Source: Coccinella septempunctata (taxonomy: Eukaryota; Arthropoda; Insecta; Coleoptera; Coccinellidae). Taken from it: a stretch of DNA of 64,000 nucleotides. Below the pieces are notes generated by a model. The model was not told the origin of the DNA. It was given only the letters and a program-made list of their open reading frames with translations, and ran no database searches. The DNA lies in assembly GCF_907165205.1 (NCBI RefSeq), contig NC_058193.1, positions 39,592,521 to 39,656,520 of the forward strand. The letters run 5' to 3'. Each line of letters opens with the position of its first letter. Position 1 is the first letter of the stretch. Shown in pieces: positions 34,881 through 46,500 of the stretch. Both the position numbers and the translations under genes were made by a program.

Positions 34881-35904
34881 GTTGATAAAACCGTTGATTT
34901 CACTAGTTCAGAATTTTAATTAAAAAAAATTACATTACCATTAATAAACTCACCCCTAAGCCCAATGGGTAAATGGTCTCATAATATGTATGTCTACACC
35001 TATATGGTGTCCAGTTAGAGCATGATATTCAAGAACCAAAAAATTTTCACTGTTTTTCAATATTCTCTGGTCAATTTTCATAGATTTTCTAGGAAAAATC
35101 TTACCAAATATATGTCAAACTAGAATAGTAATGTGAGATAAGAAATGTCGTTACTATCTATTCCTCTAGTGCGACTGGTCTTACATATTTCGGATAAATT
35201 GACAAATAGAGGCTTAAAAATCAGTTCGATACAGTCAGACGATCCTTCTCCAGTCCTTTTATCTCCAGCCTCGGCCAAGTCGGAAAACACCTTTTTCCAT
35301 GGTGGCGCCTAATCCATATCCCGCACCACAAGCAGATGGTACTTCTTCGGCTACAAAACCACATGAGTTTCAACACATGCGGAGGTCGCACTGGCTGCCA
35401 AAGATCGATAGTGTCATAATTTGGCAGATAATTGCTTGGGTGCCATTCAGGCTAGACGAAAAGACGTTGAGATAACTAATTGGCCACTTTTCAAATTTGT
35501 CACATTGACACCATTTCACTTTGACGTTTTCGCAGGCAAGCTTTTATATTGAACATCGTTTCTACTGTATCGATGTCGAAAAATTTGGTTTGGGAGGAGG
35601 AAACCCAAAAATTTTCCTTCTGGTTGAATTTCGAAAGAAAATTTCATTCAGATTTCATTCAAATTCAATTATTGTGAAAATCGGTGCATTTTTATTTGAA
35701 TTATTTTTTTCGAACGTACATATAATCAATATAGATTGCCATCTAAAAAAATTATCGACATATCTAAAGTTTGGGGCATTTTTTACCTACATCAAAAAGA
35801 GGACAATTCAAAATACGAGCGTTTTTACAAAAAAAAAACTGTCTTTGATATATTGTTGCTCTTTTAGTAACGAATATCGAAATTCCTATGACTTTTCTAA
35901 AGTA
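34881..35904. other. Intergenic, no gene supported
   Basis: A 132-codon open frame at 35521-35919 is low-complexity, lacks an ATG start and runs into the minisatellite, so I do not call it. The word AAAAAAACTGTCTTTGATA at 35831-35855 recurs at 36364-36387 as a direct repeat spanning the minisatellite. Confidence 0.45.
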
Positions 35905-36109
35905 GCCAAATGCCCATGACTACCTTAATAGTCATAGTTACTACCTAACTACTACAAAGAGTCATAGTTACTACCTTACCACCTCAGAGGAGTCATAGTT
36001 ACTACCTTACCACCTTAGAAGAGTCATAGTTACTACCTTACTTCCTTAGAAGAGTCATAATAGTTACTACCTTACTACCATAAAGAGTCATACAATTTGG
36101 GCATTTGGC
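35905..36109. repeat. Minisatellite framed by inverted repeats
   Basis: About five imperfect units of 31-37 bp built on AGTCATAGTTACTACCTTAC lie between CCAAATGCCCA (35905-35915) and its inverse TGGGCATTTGG (36099-36109). Short terminal inverted repeats around an internal tandem array are typical of some non-autonomous mobile elements. A longer direct repeat (35831-35855 and 36364-36387) lies outside. Confidence 0.85.
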
Positions 36110-38990
36110 GTTTGCAGGTTATTTTGAGACATATTGTTCACTTGCTTGAACAATTCTCAGAATCGTTAAAAAGTCAACACTTTTCGAATCTGAGGTATTT
36201 ATCACTTTTAGCTGTACGATTATTTTTCTGGGAGATTCGCGTGTCAACATTTTATTTACCAAGACATTGGGTTAGTTTAGTTTACAACGAGGTCTATGAA
36301 ATTTCGAGGTTTATTACCTCGTTGCACTTTCAGAATACATACTACATATAATGTTTTCACAACAAAAAAACTGTCTTTGATATATTGAATTCAGTACAAG
36401 TCAGAGACTCGCCATGTAGAAAATATAATCAACAATAGAATTTCTCTTGAAATGGAAATTTTGGTCATGAAACTCAAGATTTCCAAGGAAAATCTAAGAA
36501 TGCTCTGATGGAGGCCTAATAGATCATAAGATTGCAGTGGAAGAACAGATATATTTATGAACCACCATGTTCAATGGTAATTTTTGCCAAAATTTTCGAC
36601 GATAATGAGGCAAGAGTAAAAAATCAATCTACACCTCCATAAATATAGAAGGAATTTGTCCTGCACCAATTATTAAAAAATTTCCCATATCGTCGACGCG
36701 TTCCTCGAATAAATAACGTGCGTTACGGTCGTGGGAAGATCTCCGAGGTCCCAGTAAGTGGATGCTGTTCCAGATAAAAGTCCTGATAGATATGTGGATG
36801 GATATTATTGTGGGAGGCTGCGATTTGTTTAGGTGCGAGCGGCGTCAAGTAAGAAAGTGGATCGAGCAGTCGATCAATTAACCGATAAAAATTATCATGG
36901 ACCTCCTTGCGACATGTTCGGGATAGATAGGAGCTTTGTGGAGGGACGCCCGGTACATATGAAACTCGGTTAAACAGCGGTTATCTCTTAAATTGCGTGT
37001 TTTTCTCAATAATGTTCAACCGAAATAAAAGGAGCAAAACTGATGCTTTTTGTCACTTCCATTGAAGAGTTTTCATGCATTTTTTGTGATTGGATTTGAT
37101 GATTTTCACCAAGAACAGCTCCATAAACTCCAGAAACTATTTCATTAACATCTCCAGGTAGATGAAAATGCAACTGTGTTCAAATATCTTTGTCTAATCG
37201 AGAAATTCTGATTCAAATACTGGATTGAAAGAAAATCAGAGATACAGCGCTCTAAAGATGGCACCTGATAGGCAATTTCAAATTTTCCTCATTCTTCTGG
37301 TTTCTGGAAAGAACATAAAACCTTAGGGAGCTGTATCTGAGCAGAGGATCCTCAAAAAAAAATATATGAAAGACCTCCATTATTTTTCAAGAGGAATGAC
37401 CCCTAAACATTTTCGCTATTCATTTACACCCTGCATATGGTGCCTATTCACCTTTCCTTTGCTTAAACTGTGATTTGTTGCAGATATGTAATTGATTAAT
37501 CTTTCCTTTCAACAGTGACATGAAGAAATTGAAGATTTGTGAAACTTCATTGTGGACAATTTATTCTTTCCAACAGTATAATTTTCGCTTCTTTCTGAGG
37601 AAGTTAGTCTCTCAAACAATCAAAATTTTTGTCAAGATTTTATTTCATCCGAAAGTTCATAAGCACATATCGGGCATATCAAAGGCATCCTTGACTTATT
37701 TATCCGACATGTCCTATATGTAACTCCACGGAGAGGAAATACGTAGGTACTGAAAGAAATGTGTTGTATTTTACGTTCTGCATTGGCAGGGGTCATCTGT
37801 TTCATGTAAGTCTGTGGACCTCCGGCAGTTATACGAAGAGTATGGCGCCAACCGAAAGACAGCTATTATAATATGTGAATCAGAATGAGAAACCTAGAAA
37901 ACATGGTGATCGAACCAAGTTTTCTTTGTATTTTCGCATTGCAAGAACATTCCCAGAACAGATAGATACTACTGAAAAAATTTGCTAATCTTCTGAGAAC
38001 TGTGCAATACAAATTTACACTTTTATTTTAACATTGTACACCAGATTGTATGAAAAACACACATATATACATACTTATCGAACGTTGGTATAAGGAATAA
38101 TAAGTCTTAATCGGGTAATTGGAAGTTTATTTTCCTTTTTCGATTGCCTTCACATCGAATTAATTGATGTGATGATCAAATAAAGAAATTCATTTTCAAG
38201 AAACTATATAGGTACATATATGTTAACGAAATACTTGTGTTATAAGTGTAAAGTGTAAAAAGCAGTGGCAATATTTGAAATGTCTTGCCTTCACATCACA
38301 ATTCATTCATTCAGAAACCTTCAAGGAAAAAATTTTTTTTGTCAGTCCCAATCAAAATTTTCGTAATTGAGCAAAAAGTTCTTTATTTTCGATCGATGAA
38401 GATGCAACTACAACTGCACCCCTAGAAATTCCTTACACATGCAGCTTCAATATTCAGATCTTAATCAAAGGAAATATGGGAGAGTTCAAGTTGCTTCTCC
38501 AACAAATTACCTAAATTCAAATATGTCGTTATATTTTAAGCTAATAATATTCACTAGTTAAGATAAGTTTAGTCGGAAAAGCTCTCATTCTAGGAAACTA
38601 TGTTAGGATATCATAAATTAGAAAAATTCGATAATTTTTCGTACTTCAACCCATGAACCATCTATACGCACCATAGCGATTCACACGTGATCTCGCATCA
38701 TTTAATAACAGTGCAAACAAGAATCAATCAACTGGCTGCATTAACCTATCGAAATCCAAACCAAATATTTGTATACTCTCCATTTCTATTGGCAACAGGC
38801 GTGGTTTAGATGACGTCACAGTGTCAGAATCTCGGCCCAAGCAATTAATGGATATGGCCAGATCTTAATACAGAGGCTGAGAGACAGAATCTGTCGGGGT
38901 ACCTACGGCTTTGGGGGTGTTCAATGGTCTGGCTTACCACTTCAGTCAATCAGCGGAGGTGGTGTTGATGAGAAGGTCTTCTTGCGAAAG
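36110..38990. other. tinman upstream region, no gene seen
   Basis: No coding sequence is recognised. A worn MITE-like end (TTTACACCCTGCATA) lies near 37428. A perfect CRE palindrome TGACGTCA (38811-38818) and an initiator-like TCAGTC (38942-38947) lie close to the tinman start and may mark its promoter. No DPE at the correct spacing follows that initiator. Confidence 0.4.
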
Positions 38991-40100
38991 ATGTTGGAAG
39001 AGTTCAACCTGACATCCAGCGACAGTTTCGAGGGTTGTGATACCACGCAGTATTCCAGTTATTCGACTCCTTTTTTGGTTAAGGACATCCTGAATATGAA
39101 CATGGCGCAGCAAAACGATTTTTGCTATGGTAACAACGTCGTTAAGAAGGAGAGTGAGTGCTACGGTTGGGTTGAAGATGGTTGGTACAATGGTGGACAA
39201 TTTCCGCACAATTATAATGGTTTCGGGAGTTCGAACAATGCGGAGAATTTTGGCAACAGGACCGTGGATTTTTTTGGGAGACAGAGTGAATTGGCGATCG
39301 CAAAAATGAACGAATTTGCTAGAAGCACTTCCAGTCCAAGTAAGTTATTCCAGGTTAAAATTGTATGTTGTCTGTACATGATTTTGTTGTCTACCTCTTT
39401 GTAAATATGGTTTCTTTTCATGAAACAATCCAATATCGAAGAAAATATTCGATATTAAAATTTTACATACCTTACTTCTCATATTCTACGTTCACACTAG
39501 ATTCATCTGATTCACAGTGAAATATTCATGACTTACATTGCACAATAGAACAAACAAGCCTATAAATCTGAGATCAGCTAAATTCCCCCCCTGGTGAAAC
39601 CAGATAATCCAGAAAACTTAAATTTTTCTCGTCTTCTTTCAGAGCAAGAGCAGGTGACAAGTTCCAAAACAGAGCTTCGCAAAGCGAGCAGACAACGCGT
39701 CAAGAGGAAACCAAGGGTGTTATTTTCGCAGTACCAAGTCCACGAGTTGGAGCAGAAATTCAAGCAGCAGAAGTACCTGTCGGCTCCAGAACGAGAGCAG
39801 ATGGCTCAGGGGTTGAACCTGACGCCGACTCAGGTGAAAATATGGTTCCAGAACAGGAGGTACAAGAGCAAAAGGGGAACTTTGGAGCAGCAAGGTGATA
39901 AGAAGCCGAAACCTCTGACGGACTTCTTGGACAATAACAGTTTTTGTGGGGTGAATCAGCAGCATTGTATGTCGACTCCTTACAATTACCAGGCTCCCAA
40001 TGTGCCTTATCCTCACGATTATAACTCTAATGATAATATCAGGTACAACAGTTTTCCGTCCGCTATGGACAAGTTAAATTTTTACTTTTGCAACTCATAG
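38991..40100 (+). CDS. tin: tinman, NK-2/NK4-class homeobox transcription factor
   Basis: Two exons, 38991-39339 and 39643-40100, with a 303-bp phase-1 intron (AA|GTAAGT ... TTTCAG|AG), encode 268 aa. The TN motif TPFLVKDIL is at residues 26-34, the usual Groucho-binding repressor peptide. The homeodomain is at 137-196 (39702-39881): RKPRVLFSQYQVHELEQKF, YLSAPERE, LTPTQVKIWFQNRRYKSKR. Tyr54 (residue 190), diagnostic of the NK-2 class, Trp48 (184) and Asn51 (187) are present. The C-terminal tail is short and rich in Asn and Tyr. The start is the first in-frame ATG, although the frame stays open upstream. Tinman is nuclear, binds TNAAGTG-type sites and in Drosophila specifies heart and dorsal mesoderm and activates bagpipe, the convergent neighbour here. 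Assignment to tinman rather than another NK-2 gene rests on the homeodomain and on this neighbour. Confidence 0.93.
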
Positions 40101-40475
40101 TCCCGAAATTTTTCGTTTTCGTTTCGATTCCAAAGACCTCAGATGTATATTCTGTATGTAACATTCTACATTCAACGATTTTATTTCTTCCTCGATCTCT
40201 GTCATGCTGATACCAATTAGGATAATGAGAATTATCGATTAATTTTTGTTGTGATCGGGATTAACACTAAACCTAAGTTACGTACGTGGACTCCTAGAAA
40301 ATATGTAAATATCATCGATGGCATTTTCATGTTTTAAAATAATTTAGACCTTGGACAAGTTACCAATGAAGTATTATGTTGTGGGAATCATTTCCTTGAC
40401 CTAACTGTTTTTATACGTATTTTTGTATCAAATTATATTTGTTTTCTGTATATAGTAACGTTTAAATATACTGTT

Positions 40476-40481
40476 AATAAA
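40476..40481 (+). terminator. tinman polyadenylation signal
   Basis: AATAAA, 376 bases after the tinman stop codon in AT-rich sequence. It is the first canonical hexamer I noticed downstream. Confidence 0.6.
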
Positions 40482-43169
40482 ATATCGATTAAGTTCTATA
40501 TGTTTTATTTTTTATTCAAGAAAAACCTAATAATTTTCTGGACAATTTTGATTCTAGAAATATTCATTCCATCAAACTTAATGAATATGGCTGAAGTAAG
40601 AAATGGATCAACAAAATGGCTACTGTTTTCAGTCTGACAATAACAGTGATCACTTATTTTCCTCTGAGATTGATTGGAAGGTAATGAGTAATAATGTGCG
40701 GATGTAGATAAAGGGTTATCTGGAATGCTACCAGAGCTTTTAGGTTAAAAGGTGATCTGGTGCCAAGTACTTGAGAATTGGCTGTGGAGGCTGTACAGGA
40801 GCATGAGGGATTACTTGATAAACTCCTCTATTTATATTGGGAGTACATAAATATCTGTCCGGTGAATCACTACTCTACCAAGAAAAAAATGCTATGAATT
40901 AAGTACAAGGGGTAGCAAACATTTAAATGAAGGTTTCTTTTCCTCTAGGGCTAATTATACCTAATAACAGTAAAAAATACACTAACACAAAAAATGCGAC
41001 GTTAATTTTTCTCATAAATTCCTTGCAATCTTATCAACATCCATATTTAGGAGAAAAAAGTATATCTCAGTTGAAGATAAGGAAGAACGAGTAATGAAAC
41101 GAAAAATATAAAAAATTCTTGAATAAGGACCAAGTTTTTTCATCACTGAAATGGCTGAAAATATTCGATTCACATGGTATCAAATATAAACCACAGATGG
41201 CGGCGCTACAGTTTTTTACTACTGCTTCTATGCTCATCTATCCATTTATTCCCAAGATGGCGCTTATCGATACTACGTTTTTAAATTTTTCGTTAGATGT
41301 CAGGGCTAAAAATTGGTTCGGCAGTTCGAAGCTGGAAGAATTATGCGGATGTTTACTTTCTCGTTAACTAGAGGGGGCTAATGACATGAGATGTAAAGGA
41401 GTGGATTACCTTCAGCTAGTTATGTTTCCCTGATACTTAGGTCAGTGGTTTGATATGAGATTGAAAGTTCTTCGAGATGTTGACTAGGTCGTTACGGTTA
41501 TTGAAAAATATTCAGGTGGCATATGTGGTACATATGCTTTATTAAATTGGATTTGCACTTATCCACATCCTAAATTACGAAACTACGAAAGCAAACGGAG
41601 CAAGATTACTCAGGATACCTCCTTGATGGTTATGGTTTCCTGTTGATATATATGATATTACGTAACCCCTTTATAACCCGATCTGATTCTTAGAAGACTC
41701 AGGCAAAATTCAAATCATCTTTGATTGAAATTACCGATTTCATTTGTCCAGAAATTGATTAGGCAATTTGAATGATACCATAATGAAGGTCCAATCCATG
41801 CAGAACTAGAATACCTCTTCAATAAATTTCTATAATAAGCGACATCTATGAGTGAATAGCTGAAGAGAGTTGGAAATAATTTTTTTAAAACAGAGATCTT
41901 TTTCCTGAATATATATTTTAATTCGAAATAATTAGGAATTAATTCTTGTGCAATTTTTATTCGGTTCCACTGAAAAATTTCTTGTTTCCAACGTATTTTT
42001 CTGCCTGGAAATACTAATCTACCTCATCTTGAATACTTATTTAGGCGATTTCTCGTAAAATTCCCAAATTTGATGAGATTTTACCTTTGTTCGTTACTTC
42101 TACTTAATTTTCAAATTTTCTTGTCCTTTTTACTTTTTAAACCAAGAACCTATATCGAATTATGATCGAAATTTCAGGAAGTGATCTGCTTTTATGGAAA
42201 GGGGTACAAATATTCATTTGTTGGAAATAGCCCTCACCAATGAAGCATATTTTTCTTTCACTTGCGTTGTTTGTTCAGTAGGAAAAGCTATTAGGGTTCA
42301 TATTTCCGCAGACGTTAAACGGTAAACAAATCAATCCAACAGAAGTTGAAAGCTTTACCGATCAAAGAGTCCCTATATTTATGTTCTGACTTAGAGAAGC
42401 CCCATCATAACACTAGGCAGTAACTTGAGAATGACGCTAAAATCAATTTCGAAAAATCTCCCAACTATATTGTCTTCATTTATAATTGTGATGCATTAGG
42501 ATCAGGGGAGTACTGAGCAATATTTTTTCGACTAACTAAAATCAGGTCCAAACTTTCGATTTTATTTCAGCCATTTTCTTGAAAAATTATGTTCTATTTC
42601 CGCATCGTAATCTGACCGAGATTGATGTGGAGTTTAACATTCGATAAATTTTGCACCTCTTCGAATTTTTCGGGCAAGAGTTTATTTTGATAATATATAC
42701 CTACCTGCGTCGGTAATGAGTCTATCCATAAATATTTATATGACACATCTTCGTTCAAGTGTTATCCACATGGTTACACTCATAGAAAATGTATATAAAC
42801 ATTGTGAAATTGCTGACATGGCTTGGAAGAAAGCAGATATGAAATATTGAGTTACTGGAAGATGTGGTCGGTTTTTTACCCCGCCACCCAAGCTCGACAT
42901 TTTGGTCCTTCGGTTGCAGATGTATCGAATTTCACACTATTTTCGATAATTCGTTCTTTTCATGGAAATACTGTATTTTCCATCCAGAAGGCCTCTAACA
43001 AACGTTTTGTCAAACTGGCGTAGTTTTTTTCACATTTTCTCAATTTTCTCGAGCTTTTCTTAGGTCTTTTCGATCTGGCCTCAGGGTTAACCTGCTCACT
43101 GTCTGACTATTCGACAGTTTTTTCAGGAGGGGGAGAGAAAGAATGAGAATTGAATAAAAGTATCTACAG
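40482..43169. other. Intergenic spacer between convergent tinman and bagpipe
   Basis: No coding sequence is recognised. Words of the GCGCCATCT family recur: AGATGGCGGCGC near 41199, AAGATGGCGC near 41254 and GCGACATCTATGAGTGAA near 41838. Confidence 0.5.
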
Positions 43170-43175
43170 TTTATT
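43170..43175 (-). terminator. bagpipe polyadenylation signal
   Basis: TTTATT on the plus strand (AATAAA on the minus), about 360 bases past the bagpipe stop. A second candidate lies in the T-rich tract near 43232, so the used site is uncertain. Confidence 0.5.
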
Positions 43176-43533
43176 GCGACACAAAGTGCTACATATTTAT
43201 AAAAATCTCGTGGTGTTTCCTAATATTTTTTTTTATTTTTTACACATTGATTCAAATTCTGGTTGGGATTGTGAGATATGATAAATAAGATTATCAACAT
43301 TGTTTCCTCATAATAAGGATTATCAACAACAATAGTGGTTTCTATGTACATTTTCATTTATATACAATTTCGAAAATATAGCACAATAATCGATGAATAA
43401 AATAGCTTTTTCGGTGTAAAAGGAATTAACTAGAAACAAAATAAATACATAGTCATCCCGAACGTTCATATTTCATTGTGCTACTACTTCTTTTCGTTTC
43501 GTGCAATAAAAGATTTGCTACTTGAAATTCCGT

Positions 43534-46500
43534 TCAGTTCTGCGGCTGATCTTCGTCTGATTGGGCTATTGTGACGTTACCCAAAAGTGACGGATGGTAG
43601 TAATTGAAGTAGGGAAAGAGGGAAACGGAATTTGAATACTGCTGACACAAATTCAGCATGGATTCCTGCAGACTCTTCGGGTTGTACTTTTGCGTCAGGT
43701 TCTTGTTCATCTGTTCGTAAACGTAAAAATCGTTCTTGTTGGGTTCGGCGTGGTAGGGTTTCTGATAGACTGAGGATTTTTGTTGGAGGAATAAGGGCAT
43801 GTCGTCCTTTACAAGGACCTTAACGGCCACCTTTCTGGCGTTGTGGCTCAGCATGCTGGATTCCTGCAGTTGGAGCTGTTTTCTTTTCGTTTTGTAACGT
43901 CGATTTTGGTACCATATTTTCACCTGCAACGAAGGTAAACTCGGTATTTCTAGAGGGAACTTTTTGTCTTGAAGTGAGAGAAAGCTATGGAAAGGTAAAC
44001 TGAGTGACATATGAAGCAGAAGAGCCAGTATTAATAAAAGTGGGGAACTTTAAATAGAGTGTTTCAATTTACTTCCGCCATTTTGAATACGTTCTATGGG
44101 CAATTTTGCCCATAGAAACGACCTTTCCTGATGTCTACCTTCTGTTCATAAAAAGGCCTGACCACGTTTCCGATTCTCTCGAAGTTATACAGGTATACAG
44201 GGTGTCCGAATGATCTTACCTGCGTTTCGGTGAGTTTGAGGGCCTGCGCCAGGTCTGCCCTTTCGGGACCGCTGAGATACCGCTGCTGGCTGAAGCGGCG
44301 TTCCAATTCGAAGACCTGGGCGTGGGTGAACGCGGCGCGAGACCGCTTTTTCCTGTTCAGTTGGGCCGGCTCCCTGCCGCTCTCCTCCGATTGGTGGCAA
44401 GGGACGTACTCTGATGATAGTCGGGCTCCCGATATCAGCGAATCTGAAACGAAACGTCGGTGAGTTCGGATTCCACTCCGAGGAAGCTGCGGCTCACGGA
44501 AGGAATAACATACAGGGTGTCCAGAAATTAATGGTGGGTATATTCTACGTCGGGCAAAATTTCTTGTCTACTGAGGGGATCTCGAGAACTATAGCAGCTA
44601 GAAGAAAACGGATGACACATTCTCTAGCTTTTTTTTCAGGACTAATCGAAATCTGAAAACAGAATCGGCCTATCATTTTTAGCTTTCGAGTTATAAACAA
44701 AAATTGAGATTTCGACGATTCCGAAAAGTTCTCAGAACTTTTTTGTCTTTGAAGTTACAGATCTGAAACTTGAACCTTCTAAGGCACTTTCATAGGTAGA
44801 ATCTGCTGACAAAAGATTTTTCTCCAATTCAAGAATAACAAATTCAATAAAAGTTTGCATTTAAGAAAATGAAAGTTCACCTAATGATTCGAAATGAAAA
44901 AATATTTTGAGCTCATCAGGGGATTCTACGTAAAAAAGTGCCTGTAGAAGGTTCAAGTTTCAAATTTTTAACTTCTAAGACAAAAAAGTAATGAGAACTT
45001 TGCGAAATTGTCAATCTCAAAATCGTAGGAGGCTGCGGTTTTCACCATTCTTTGTTTCTCCGAAAAAGAGCTCGAAAATGTGTGATCGGTTTTCGTCTAG
45101 CTGCTATAGTTCTCGAGATCCTCTCAGTAGAAAATGAATTTTGCCCACCCTGTACAGCCCCCTAAAGCTGGTTCATAAAATCTATTTTTTGAATTCGTTT
45201 TTGGAATCGTACAAATATTTCAACACTAGATTCTTGAGGTCCAAAGAAACAATTTTTTTCCATACAATTTTTTCCGATTCGGCCCTGATAAAAATATATG
45301 GCCATTTTAAGTTTTCATAATGAGCTGTGCCACCCCTGGAAAAACGAAATTACCTTCAGGATAACTACTAGCTAAATCTGTGACACTACACATCTGTGGA
45401 ACTTTTAAACAGAGTTGTATTCAGCCAAAGTACCCAACTTCAAAGATTCTTTTTATTTTTGAACATCAAATTACTCAAAAATGGCGCATTTCAAGAGAAA
45501 ATATGAAGAATACTTTTATTTTACAAAACGTTCAAATATTAATTGAACAGCGTCCAACTTAGTTTCAAGAGTTGGGTTCTTTGAATTTTTGGTATTTTTA
45601 TGGTACATAATGATCATAATGAGAAAACTGGAAGACGTGGGTGATATCTTGTGTTCGAAAAAGATTTATCAAATAAACGAAAATATATATTCCGAAATTC
45701 ACTTCATTCCTTAAAATCTTTTGTGTGATAGAACTATAAAATAATTTTTTTATGGTTTTTCGACAGCTTGTACCTTTCAAACCGAGCCAATTAGGAAAAA
45801 ATGGTGAGGAAGAAAAGTGTTTCTTTTGACCTCAAGAATCTAACATATTCTGATATTTCAATAAAAACGATGGTTGAAAAACGACCTCCTGAGCTACCAT
45901 TTGTCAACATATCCACTCCCCTTCTTCTTCCCCTTTTTAAGAACAGTAAGATTGACGAAAACATCTTGGAAGTTCTCTCCTTTCATTTATCACTGATTTT
46001 TCCCTTTTCAAAGACAAAATCGCACACAAAAGGCGAATCTCCCTAATGAAAACGTCAAACCTGTCCCTGATGTGACGAAAAAAAAAAAGTTCAACCTTCG
46101 ATCGCGTCATCGACGACACCATGCACGGTGGATGATACCGGGTGGTATCTACTCTTTGACCCTTTTACCTTAAAAGCTTTTTGCACTTTGGTTACGTGTT
46201 CTTCAATTTGGGTAATTGGCGGTTGTATAACGGCCAGAAGAATAGACAAAAAGGTCTAGGAACGAGCGACTGCCACGCTGATCAGTCATTCGAAACGCAT
46301 TAAGGGCGTTTGGAGGACGAAAAAGTCGATTGAATTAGCGACGGGGGTTGAATCTGAGTCGGCAGTGATTGGTTCTGGTTGAATTAACGCGAAAAACTGC
46401 ATTAGGTTAAGGTATTGTAGTCAGGTGTGCTGGGACTCGTTATTATTAGGAGAGAAAATAAGTTTCAGCCTTTTCCCATCAAAATTGGGAGATTTATTCA

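Noticed and set aside
35521..35919. 132-codon plus-strand frame
   Set aside because: Low-complexity, no ATG start, and it ends in the minisatellite.
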